DNA from: Casp-actino8 sp046082625
GTDB lineage: Bacteria > Actinomycetota > Acidimicrobiia > Acidimicrobiales > Ilumatobacteraceae
Length of the DNA: 13,698 nucleotides
Assembly (NCBI GenBank): GCA_046082625.1
Contig: JBJTYE010000166.1
Coordinates: forward strand, 1 to 13,698
Direction: 5' to 3'
Shown here in pieces: positions 6,419-12,454 of the stretch (position 1 is its first letter; each line of letters opens with the position of its first letter). A program made the translations under genes and the position numbers. Below the pieces are notes generated by a model, which had not been told where the DNA came from, did no database searches, and was given only the letters and a program-made list of their open reading frames with translations.

Positions 6419-7567
6419 TCAGCGCGAGAGAATGGTGACGCCGGAGATTCCGGGAGCCCCGTACACGTGGGTGTAGGCCACCTGCGGATCGTTCGGCACC
6501 TGACGCGGACCGGCGTCACCGCGCAACTGCAGCACGTTCTCGTACACCTGTCGCAGACCCGACGCTCCGATGGGCTCACCGTTGGCCAGACATCCGCCGT
6601 CGGTGTTGACCGGGAACTTGCCGCCGATCTCGGTCTCACCGGCTTGGATCATCCATTCCTGTTCACCGTGTTCGCAGAAGCCGTTCTCGGCCATGTGCAT
6701 GACTTCGGCGCCCGCTTCGGTGTCCTGCAACTGCGCCAGATCGATGTCCTCGGGCCCGATGCCGGCCATCTCGAAGGCGGCCTTGGACGCATCGACGGTC
6801 GGTCCGGCGTTGTGTTCGATGGCGATCGACGGAGCCAACACCTCGAAACTGCCGAAGCGGCGACTCCGCACGGCCGCGGCGCGGAGATACACCGGCTTGT
6901 CGGTGTAGAGATGGGCTTTGTCGGCACGACAGAGCACGAGTGCCACCCCGCCCTCTCCCGGGTTGCAGAACATGTACTGGGTGAGCGGATACGACAGCAT
7001 CGGCGAATTGGTGATCTCTTCTTCCGACAGCGGTTTGCGGCGCCAGGCCATGTCGTTGAGCGAGCCATTGCGGAACGCTTTCGCCGACACTTTGGCCAAT
7101 GTGGAGTGCGAGATTCCGTACTCGTGCATGTAACGGTTGATCTTCATCCCGAAGAACTGGGTGGTGAGAGCCAATCCGGTGGCCCCGTACCAGTCACCGA
7201 GTCCCGATCCCTTGGTGTTCACGCGGAATGCACCGCGCTCGTGCTTGTCGAACCCGATGGCGATTCCGAGATCGAAGACTCCCGAGCGAATCGTGTTGTA
7301 GGCAGAGAAGAGCGCCGAACCGCCGGTGGCGCAACCGTTCATGACATTGATGAACTGCAGTCCGGTCAGACCGAGATGCGACACCATGGTGTCGGCAGCT
7401 CCGGCGGCCATGGAGCCGCCGAAGGCGAACTGCATGTCCTCCCAACCGATGCCGGCATCCGCGCACGCCCGACGAACGGCGATGACACCTTGATCCATCC
7501 CCGAGACGCCTTCGTGGCGACCGAACTCGTGCATGCCGATTCCGACGATTGCGACGTCGATGCTCAT
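6419..7567 (-). CDS. Thiolase-superfamily protein (SCP2/Ltp2-like) with non-canonical active site
   Basis: 382 aa, usual thiolase length. N-terminal core MSIDVAIVGIGMHEFGRHEG, then the nucleophile segment VMNGCATGGSAL with Cys79 at the expected site. The C-terminal core has GGCLANGEPIGASGLRQV (324-341), the counterpart of GGaxxxGHPxGxSG, in which the catalytic His is replaced by Glu331. The usual C-terminal CxGGG is replaced by YTHVYGAPGISG (365-376), with no Cys. The NEAF/HxxF-like loop reads LQDTEAGAEV (280-289). These changes separate it from canonical thiolases and resemble SCP2-type members that work with a DUF35 partner, such as the steroid side-chain aldolase Ltp2 or the thiolase of BbsAB. 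Retro-aldol or retro-Claisen cleavage of an acyl-CoA is therefore more likely than ordinary thiolysis, by inference. ATG 7567 has GAGGAG eight bases upstream. It lies 20 bases after the DUF35 gene. Confidence 0.9.
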   Translation of the reverse strand: MSIDVAIVGIGMHEFGRHEGVSGMDQGVIAVRRACADAGIGWEDMQFAFGGSMAAGAADTMVSHLGLTGLQFINVMNGCATGGSALFSAYNTIRSGVFDLGIAIGFDKHERGAFRVNTKGSGLGDWYGATGLALTTQFFGMKINRYMHEYGISHSTLAKVSAKAFRNGSLNDMAWRRKPLSEEEITNSPMLSYPLTQYMFCNPGEGGVALVLCRADKAHLYTDKPVYLRAAAVRSRRFGSFEVLAPSIAIEHNAGPTVDASKAAFEMAGIGPEDIDLAQLQDTEAGAEVMHMAENGFCEHGEQEWMIQAGETEIGGKFPVNTDGGCLANGEPIGASGLRQVYENVLQLRGDAGPRQVPNDPQVAYTHVYGAPGISGVTILSR

Positions 7568-7587
7568 GTCTTGTCTCCTCGAAAGTT

Positions 7588-8013
7588 TCAGGCCACCGGC
7601 GCGAAGGCGAAGGTGACGATCTCGTTGCCATTGTCGTCGGTGGCGAGCGGGATGATGACCATCTCCATCTCCATTCCGATCTTCAGCTTCTCCGGATCGG
7701 CCTCGGTCAACCGAGCCTCGACCTTCACCTGCCCGGGAAGTTCCACGTAACCCACGCCGAATGGCTTGAAGGTCTTGGGATTGTCGTCACCGGCGTACGG
7801 AGGGGCCTTGGGCGGAAAACCCTGCACCGTCCAGGTCCACAGCGTTCCGCGGCGACCCAATTCGACGTCCTCGGTCTTCTCCCCGGTGCATTTCGGGCAG
7901 CCGGACTGACGCGGGAACATGTGATTGCCGCACGACACGCAGCGGCTTCCGAGCAGATGCGGCTCATCGGAGGGCCACGTGAAGACACCTTCGGTCACGG
8001 GAACCTGGGCCAT
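7588..8013 (-). CDS. DUF35 protein: Zn-ribbon plus OB-fold, acyl-CoA-associated partner of the thiolase
   Basis: 141 aa. An N-terminal rubredoxin-like zinc ribbon has Cys25, Cys28, Cys39 and Cys42 (CVSCGNHMFPRQSGCPKC). It is followed by an OB-fold (about 50-141) with GTLWTWTVQGFPPKAPP, FGVGYVELPGQVKVEARL and a GMEMEMVIIPL strand. This is the classic ChsH2/Ltp2-type or BbsA-type DUF35 architecture; such proteins bind the CoA part and form a complex with a thiolase-like partner. That partner is the next gene downstream. I prefer ATG 8013, which has GGGGAG three bases upstream, over ATG 8025 with no ribosome site. First gene of the minus operon; a TAGGCT box at 8062-8057 would give a leader of about 37 bases. 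Confidence 0.92.
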   Translation of the reverse strand: MAQVPVTEGVFTWPSDEPHLLGSRCVSCGNHMFPRQSGCPKCTGEKTEDVELGRRGTLWTWTVQGFPPKAPPYAGDDNPKTFKPFGVGYVELPGQVKVEARLTEADPEKLKIGMEMEMVIIPLATDDNGNEIVTFAFAPVA

Positions 8014-8056
8014 GAACTCCCCCATATCGATCACTCGGTCTGCGCCGGACGAGCCG

Positions 8057-8062
8057 AGCCTA
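8057..8062 (-). promoter_or_regulatory. Possible -10 box of the DUF35-thiolase-ABM operon
   Basis: TAGGCT on the minus strand fits TAnnnT and lies 43 bases before the ATG at 8013, which has its own GGGGAG ribosome site. A TGACGG about 19 bases further upstream could be a weak -35. The rest of the 158-base divergent spacer (8014-8171) holds no gene, only this box and the leaderless box of the NTF2-like gene. Confidence 0.3.
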
Positions 8063-8159
8063 GTAGCGCCTCTCCGAGGTCCCGTCACCGGATCCGGCGG
8101 GCATCTCGACGAGGATCTCGGCGCAACGCTCGAGCCGGTGCGGGCGGCCATGGCGCAGA

Positions 8160-8171
8160 TATGGTTCGCCC
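8160..8171 (+). promoter_or_regulatory. Leaderless promoter (-10 box TATGGT) of the 8172 gene
   Basis: TATGGT (8160-8165) is followed by six bases (TCGCCC) and ATG at 8172, the same TAnnnT-N6-start geometry as at 2832 and 5438. There is no ribosome site before this ATG, which also points to a leaderless transcript and fixes the start. No clear -35 hexamer. Confidence 0.5.
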
Positions 8172-8675
8172 ATGGTCAGACCGGAGACAGTCCATGGTCC
8201 GTTGGACCCTCTGAGTGCCGCCACGGCCGAACGGGCCATTCGTCGTTGTCTGGTGGATTATTGCCGAGGGATCGACCGCTGCGATGCCGACCTGGTGTCC
8301 TCGGTGTATCACCCCGACGCCACCGACGACCATGGGTCCTTCGTCGGTTCGGGCGCCGACTTCGCCCGCCTGGCCACGACCAAGTTGCGCTCGCACGCCC
8401 GAGCCACGACGCACTTCATCGGAGAACCGATCATCGACTTCGTTTCGGCGACCGTCGCCCAGGTGGAGACTCCGGTGATCGCCTGGCATCGAGTCGCCGA
8501 CGCCGAGGGCGAATTCCTGGAGAATTTCTGCGGTCGCTACTTCGATCGCTTCGAGTGCCGCGCCGGCGACTGGCGAATCGCCGATCGGCGCCTCACCCAT
8601 GATTGGGACACCAAGGTCCGCGTCGAGCCGGCCTTTCCCCCTGGCACCTTCGCTCCGTCGCCACGTTCGGAGTGA
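8172..8675 (+). CDS. NTF2/SnoaL-like protein (second copy)
   Basis: 167 aa of the SnoaL_4 type: helix ERAIRRCLVDYCRGIDRCDADL (20-41, Tyr30 and Asp35), VSSVYHPDATDDHGSFVG (42-59), ATTHFIGEP (78-86) and the closing strand DWRIADRRLTHDW (133-145). The DYCRGID...D...VYHPDA pattern is that of NTF2-like proteins annotated in steroid and aromatic catabolic clusters; the fold is shared by hydratases, isomerases and oxygenase beta subunits, and the catalytic role is open. It is only distantly similar to the NTF2-like protein at 4965-5438. The ATG at 8172 is chosen because a TATGGT box lies six bases upstream. Followed 70 bases later by a kinase gene that seems to have its own promoter. Confidence 0.88.
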   Translation: MVRPETVHGPLDPLSAATAERAIRRCLVDYCRGIDRCDADLVSSVYHPDATDDHGSFVGSGADFARLATTKLRSHARATTHFIGEPIIDFVSATVAQVETPVIAWHRVADAEGEFLENFCGRYFDRFECRAGDWRIADRRLTHDWDTKVRVEPAFPPGTFAPSPRSE

Positions 8676-8681
8676 CCGGTG

Positions 8682-8716
8682 GTCGTTCGCAACGACTCGC
8701 TACGGCCCGCTACGGT
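8682..8716 (+). promoter_or_regulatory. Promoter and possible operator of the 8746 kinase gene
   Basis: The 70-base gap before the kinase contains a perfect 6-base-arm inverted repeat GTCGTT-CGC-AACGAC (8682-8696), and then two copies of CGCTACGG spaced by ten bases (8698-8705 and 8708-8715). The second copy forms TACGGT (8711-8716), a TAnnnT -10 box, and the inverted repeat covers where a -35 would lie. Transcription from about 8723 would leave a 23-base leader with the AAGGAG site at 8735-8740. A repressor or activator site is likely from position, but no regulator gene is in the window. Confidence 0.35.
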
Positions 8717-8745
8717 TCGGTCGGTCGATCACTGAAGGAGCACCC

Positions 8746-9825
8746 ATGACGCGTCTACCCACTTCATCGGCCGAGATCACTCCCGAATGGCTGACCGAAC
8801 GTCTGCGGGCCACCGGAACCATCGACGCGTCGACAGCCGTGACGGCGATCGAACGCGACCTCATGGGTGCCGGGGTCGGCTTCATGGGCGAGGTCGGCCG
8901 TATCAAGGTCGGTTACGCCGGAGGATCGGGACCGGCCACCATGATCTGCAAGATCCCCACCCAGGACGCCACCGTTCGCGGCCTGCTGGCGGCGGCCAAA
9001 GTCTTCGAACGGGAAGCTCGGTTCTATGCCGACGTGGCTCCCCTCCTCGACGTCGTTCCGAAGGCCCTGGGCATCGCCTCGGATCTCGAGCACGACGATC
9101 ACGTGCTCATCCTCCAGGATCTCGGCCATCTACGTGTCGGCGATCAGGCCGCCGGAGTGACCGTCGCCGATGCCCGGGCCACCATGATCGCCGCGGCTCG
9201 TCTCCACGCCCGGTTCTGGCAGAACGCCGGTCTCGACCGGATCGACTGGATGCCGATGGCGAATTCGGAGGGGATGAAGATCGGACGCGAGGTCTACGCG
9301 GCCTCGCTACCGGGATTCCTCCAGGTCTTCGCCCACGCCATCGAATCCGACATGGTCCCGGTCATGGAACGGTACGGAGACAACGTCCATCAGCTGCTGG
9401 ACCGCATCGCCCGAATGCCCAACACCGTGGTGCACTTCGACTTCCGTCTCGACAATCTCTTCTTCGACGACGCGACCGGAGACGTCTGGATGATCGATTT
9501 CCAGACCTCCAGCAAGGGCGGCGGGGCCTACGACATCGGATACTTCATGAGCCAGAGCGTGCCGATCGACGTACGTCGCACGCACGAGGACTCGCTCTTG
9601 CACACCTACCACGACGAGCTCGTTCGGCTCGGCGTGACGGGCTACTCCTACGAGCAGTTCTTCCAGGACTACCGGGTCGGTGTTCTTTACGGTTGGATCA
9701 TTCCCGTGTATGCCGTCGGAACCCTCGACTCCTCGAGCGAACGGGCCATGGCTCTGTGGACCGAGGTCATCAAGCGCGCCCAGGCCGCCATGCGCGACCA
9801 TCAGGTCGCCGACTTGCTCCTCTGA
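8746..9825 (+). CDS. APH/ecdysteroid-kinase-like phosphotransferase
   Basis: 359 aa, complete kinase of the aminoglycoside-phosphotransferase superfamily, close to the EcKinase/DUF1679-type group. Lys69 in TMICKIP is the nucleotide-binding Lys, Glu90 in FEREARFY its likely salt-bridge partner, and VLILQDLG (120-127) the hinge. The catalytic loop is HFDFRLDN (His230, Asp232, Asn237) and the metal-binding Asp is Asp251 in MIDFQTS. All key residues are present. An ATG at 8746 has a good AAGGAG ribosome site six bases upstream; the longer in-frame reading from 8599 overlaps the previous gene and is not supported. Family members phosphorylate hydroxyl groups of small molecules, steroids or hydroxyacyl groups. 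This is the second kinase of the window; the substrate is unknown. Convergent with the SDR at 9842, 16 bases apart. Confidence 0.92.
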   Translation: MTRLPTSSAEITPEWLTERLRATGTIDASTAVTAIERDLMGAGVGFMGEVGRIKVGYAGGSGPATMICKIPTQDATVRGLLAAAKVFEREARFYADVAPLLDVVPKALGIASDLEHDDHVLILQDLGHLRVGDQAAGVTVADARATMIAAARLHARFWQNAGLDRIDWMPMANSEGMKIGREVYAASLPGFLQVFAHAIESDMVPVMERYGDNVHQLLDRIARMPNTVVHFDFRLDNLFFDDATGDVWMIDFQTSSKGGGAYDIGYFMSQSVPIDVRRTHEDSLLHTYHDELVRLGVTGYSYEQFFQDYRVGVLYGWIIPVYAVGTLDSSSERAMALWTEVIKRAQAAMRDHQVADLLL

Positions 9826-9841
9826 ACGATCGGCCCGTGAT

Positions 9842-10759
9842 CTAGGCCTCGGGCAACGGGTAGTGGAGGCCCGGAATTCCGGGAGCCAAAGCCTCGTACC
9901 AGTCGGGTCGAGGCTGCACACCCGGGTAGCCCTTGCCCACCTTTTCCAGATCACCCTTGTTCCACTCATGGTGGATCGGCGGGATCTGGTAGTAGCCGTT
10001 GGCCGCATTGGTGCCACCGTCCACCAGCAGGTCGTGACCAGTGATGTAGCTGGCCGCATCGGAGGCGAGGAAAATCACCGGACCCACGATCTCGGGAAGT
10101 TCACCGATTCGGCGCATGGGGGTGCGGCTGGCGATCCACTTGTCCATGCCGAGGGTCTCGAGGGCCGGACGAACCATCTCGGTCATGATGAACCCGGGAG
10201 ACACCGAGTTCACGCGCACCCCGCGATCGGCCCATTCACAACCCACCTGGGCGGTCACGTTGCGCAGGCCACCCTTGGCCGCGGCGTAGGCGATGATGTT
10301 CGACTCGTTCGCACCGCTGCCCATGATCGAACAGATGTTGACGATGGATCCCGATTGACGCTGCAGCATGTGATGCCCGACTTCTCGCATGAACATGAAT
10401 GCTCCCGTGAGGTCGATCGACAGGATCCAGTTCCAGGTGGCGGTGTCGTAGACCTCGGCCGACAATCCGCGCAAGTCGCTCACGCCGGCGTTGTTGATCA
10501 GCACGTCGATCTTGCCGTGTTCCTTGATCCCGGTCTGGACGACGCGCTTCACGTCCTCTTCGACGGCGACATCTCCGGTGGCCACGGTCACCTTCGACCC
10601 CAACTTGCGACACCGTTCGGCGACCGCATCGAGCATGTCCTTCGAACGGGCCGTCAGAACGAGGTCGGCTCCCTCCTTGGCGAATCCCTCGGCGAAACCT
10701 TCGCCGAGCCCGTACGACGCGCCCGTGATGAGAACGGTTTTCCCGGTGAACTGACCCAT
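9842..10759 (-). CDS. SDR-family NAD(P)-dependent oxidoreductase with C-terminal extension
   Basis: 305 aa, about 50 residues longer than the SDR core. TGASYGLG (12-19), Arg38 after beta-2 (LTARS, suggesting NADPH), NNAG (89-92), Ser144 (NICSIMG), Tyr158 and Lys162 (YAAAK), SPGF (187-190) and a closing LLVDGGT (244-250). The tail (251-305, YYQIPPIHHEWN and on to GIPGLHYPLPEA) is Pro- and aromatic-rich and may cover the active site or form an oligomer contact. At the position of the catalytic Asn (normally VNLxG) it reads SIDLTGA with Asp116. The ATG at 10759 has AAGGGGGAA about seven bases upstream. It lies 51 bases downstream of the mycothiol-dependent enzyme gene on the same strand, so probably one transcript. 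Oxidoreductase of an unidentified alcohol or ketone. Confidence 0.9.
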   Translation of the reverse strand: MGQFTGKTVLITGASYGLGEGFAEGFAKEGADLVLTARSKDMLDAVAERCRKLGSKVTVATGDVAVEEDVKRVVQTGIKEHGKIDVLINNAGVSDLRGLSAEVYDTATWNWILSIDLTGAFMFMREVGHHMLQRQSGSIVNICSIMGSGANESNIIAYAAAKGGLRNVTAQVGCEWADRGVRVNSVSPGFIMTEMVRPALETLGMDKWIASRTPMRRIGELPEIVGPVIFLASDAASYITGHDLLVDGGTNAANGYYQIPPIHHEWNKGDLEKVGKGYPGVQPRPDWYEALAPGIPGLHYPLPEA

Positions 10760-10810
10760 GACTTTCCCCCTTCGTCCAACGCCGTCGGCGCCCGAGGCGA
10801 CTCTAGAGCC

Positions 10811-11509
10811 CTACTCGCCGAGGCTCCGCACGGGAAGTTCCATGTGCAAGAGCCCTTTCAGGAATCGGTCGAGGTCGCCGAGGAATCCGGCCCCTCTCAT
10901 CTCTTCGGCGGTTCGGCGGCTACCGAGGAGCCGCAGACAGTCGAAGGCCGATCCGTTCCACGACAATTCCGGTTCACCGGTGCCGACCAGGAATTCCCGA
11001 CCCTCGAAGGTGATTCGCACCGCCGGCAGACCGGCTCGCGCCAGGTCTCCCTTCACCAGATTGAGGCCCAATTCGGCTGCCACCTTCACCCCATCGGAAT
11101 CGCGAGCGCCGGGACGCCCGACGGCGGCGCGCAGGTCGTGTTCGTGCACGACGGTGTCGTAGGTGAGTCCCCACAACTGTGCCGGCGCGGCCTCGATCAT
11201 CGACTCGAACTTGGCGGCGGCCTGCGACCATTCCTCGACGATTTCGGCGAGCGGAGCGTTGCGCCGCTCCTCCACTTGGCGATCCACCCAGGCTTGGGTG
11301 TCGCCGGCCGGGGAGTTTCCGGCACCGAGGTCGACGGCGATGCCGGTGACGTGCGAGAACAGGTCCTTCACCCGCCAGGCCGGACAGGCGTCGACCACTC
11401 CCCCCACCTCGTCGGGGCCGAGATCGCCGGCGATCTCCTGCATGCGGAGACGGGCATTGCGATACTCGGCGGCGAGGACCTCTCCCGGAAACCTGCCGAA
11501 ACCACTCAT
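10811..11509 (-). CDS. Maleylpyruvate isomerase-family mycothiol-dependent (DinB/MDMPI) enzyme
   Basis: 232 aa. An N-terminal four-helix DinB-like domain with WRVKDLFSHVTG (45-56; His53 is the first metal ligand position) and the second ligand helix LTYDTVVHEHDLRAAVG (115-131). The family usually has ExxxH there; here it reads DxxxH (Asp118, His122), a conservative change. The C-terminal part is an MDMPI-type SCP2-like domain (VRITFEGREFLVGTG, SWNGSAFDCLRLL). Members use mycothiol, the actinobacterial thiol, for isomerisation or detoxifying transfer reactions, and the real substrates of most are unknown. The ATG at 11509 is preceded by AGGGGGAA; much longer readings overlap the divergent SDR in antisense and are ignored. 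Upstream of the SDR at 10759, co-directional. Confidence 0.88.
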   Translation of the reverse strand: MSGFGRFPGEVLAAEYRNARLRMQEIAGDLGPDEVGGVVDACPAWRVKDLFSHVTGIAVDLGAGNSPAGDTQAWVDRQVEERRNAPLAEIVEEWSQAAAKFESMIEAAPAQLWGLTYDTVVHEHDLRAAVGRPGARDSDGVKVAAELGLNLVKGDLARAGLPAVRITFEGREFLVGTGEPELSWNGSAFDCLRLLGSRRTAEEMRGAGFLGDLDRFLKGLLHMELPVRSLGE

Positions 11510-11553
11510 GTCTCGTTCCCCCTGGCTCTTCCTCCCTGGCAATGGGATGCGAT

Positions 11554-11559
11554 TAGTTT
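11554..11559 (+). promoter_or_regulatory. Possible -10 box of the SDR at 11609
   Basis: TAGTTT fits TAnnnT and lies about 50 bases before the ATG, with a GAGGGGG ribosome site in between. It sits in the 99-base divergent spacer (11510-11608), which holds no gene. No -35 hexamer stands out. Confidence 0.25.
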
Positions 11560-11608
11560 GAGCGACGACCACAGTCTCGCACAGGGCGGACCGGGTCGAG
11601 GGGGCGAC

Positions 11609-12454
11609 ATGTCGAGCTCGGGTACAGGACGGCTGGAAGGGAAAGTGGCCGTGATCACCGGCGGAGCGAGTGGCATCGGCGAGGGGACGGCTCGACGCTT
11701 CGTCGAAGAAGGGGCCCGCGTCATCATCGCCGATCTCCAGGAGGAACCGGGACGCGCTCTCGCCGCCGCCCTCGGTTCCTCGGCTCGTTTCGTCCACACC
11801 GATGTCACCGACGAGAGCCAGATCGCCCGAGCCGTGGACACTGCGGTCGCCGAATTCGGAACCCTGGACGTGATGTTCAACAATGCCGGCATCGTGGGCG
11901 CCGTCGGTCGGATCGCCGATACCAGTGCCGAGCAATGGGATCGCACCGTCTCGATCCTGATGCGCGCCGTGTTCCTCGGCATGAAACACGCCGCCCGGGT
12001 GATGGTTCCTCGAAACAGTGGCGCCATCTTGTCGACCTCCAGTACGGCCGGCATCCTCGGCGGACTCGGTCCCCATTGCTACACCGCCTGCAAACACGCC
12101 GTGATCGGACTCACCAAATCGGTGGCTTCCGAACTGGCGCCGTCCGGAGTCCGCGTCAACGCCATCTCTCCCGGCAACACGGTGACCGCCATGACCTCGG
12201 CGGTCATGACCGGTGACCCGACAGCATTCGAGACCGCCACCAAACACATCGCCGCTGGCTCGTTGCTCGGAATTCCCGGACTACCCGTGGACATCGCCAA
12301 TGCCGCCGTGTTCCTCGCAAGTGACGAGGCCCGTTACATCACTGCCCACACGTTGGTCGTCGACGCCGGTCAAACGGCCATCGGCGGCAACGGTCGTTTC
12401 CACCAGCAGGATTCCGCCCTGGTGCGCGAGGCCGGTATACGCGAACGTCCCTAG
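11609..12454 (+). CDS. SDR-family NAD-dependent oxidoreductase
   Basis: 281-aa classical SDR: TGGASGIG (17-24), Asp42 after beta-2 (IIADLQ, NAD preference), NNAG (91-94), Ser145 (TSSTAG), Tyr158 and Lys162 (YTACK), SPGN, then a LVVDAG strand near the end and a 30-residue tail. At the catalytic Asn position (normally VNLxG before VFLG) it reads SILMRAVFLG with Leu117, so the usual proton-relay Asn is missing. The KHAARVMVP segment recalls plant ABA2/secoisolariciresinol-dehydrogenase-like SDRs. The ATG at 11609 is chosen for the GAGGGGG ribosome site four bases upstream; the open frame continues far to the left only because the GC-rich antisense is open. Its TAG stop overlaps the stop of the convergent alcohol dehydrogenase in a CTAG palindrome. 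Confidence 0.9.
   Translation: MSSSGTGRLEGKVAVITGGASGIGEGTARRFVEEGARVIIADLQEEPGRALAAALGSSARFVHTDVTDESQIARAVDTAVAEFGTLDVMFNNAGIVGAVGRIADTSAEQWDRTVSILMRAVFLGMKHAARVMVPRNSGAILSTSSTAGILGGLGPHCYTACKHAVIGLTKSVASELAPSGVRVNAISPGNTVTAMTSAVMTGDPTAFETATKHIAAGSLLGIPGLPVDIANAAVFLASDEARYITAHTLVVDAGQTAIGGNGRFHQQDSALVREAGIRERP

Noticed and set aside
6467..7750. 427-residue plus-strand open frame
   Set aside because: Antisense shadow of the thiolase and part of the DUF35 gene; composition unlike a protein, and no ribosome site.
8599..8745. 49-residue N-terminal extension of the kinase
   Set aside because: It overlaps the end of the NTF2-like gene and the promoter region; ATG 8746 has a strong AAGGAG site.
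9826..9841. GGCC...GGCC hairpin as a terminator between convergent genes
   Set aside because: Only four-base arms of a self-complementary word, and no U-tract.
9680..11608. Very long open plus-strand frame upstream of the SDR at 11609
   Set aside because: It is antisense to the SDR at 9842-10759 and the mycothiol-dependent enzyme gene, both with clear motifs. The translation is His/Gly/Arg-rich with no recognisable domain; open antisense frames are expected at this GC content.
10811..12247. 478-residue minus-strand reading that extends the mycothiol-dependent enzyme upstream
   Set aside because: The extension is antisense to the SDR at 11609-12454 and has no domain signature, whereas ATG 11509 has a good ribosome site and gives the normal family length.
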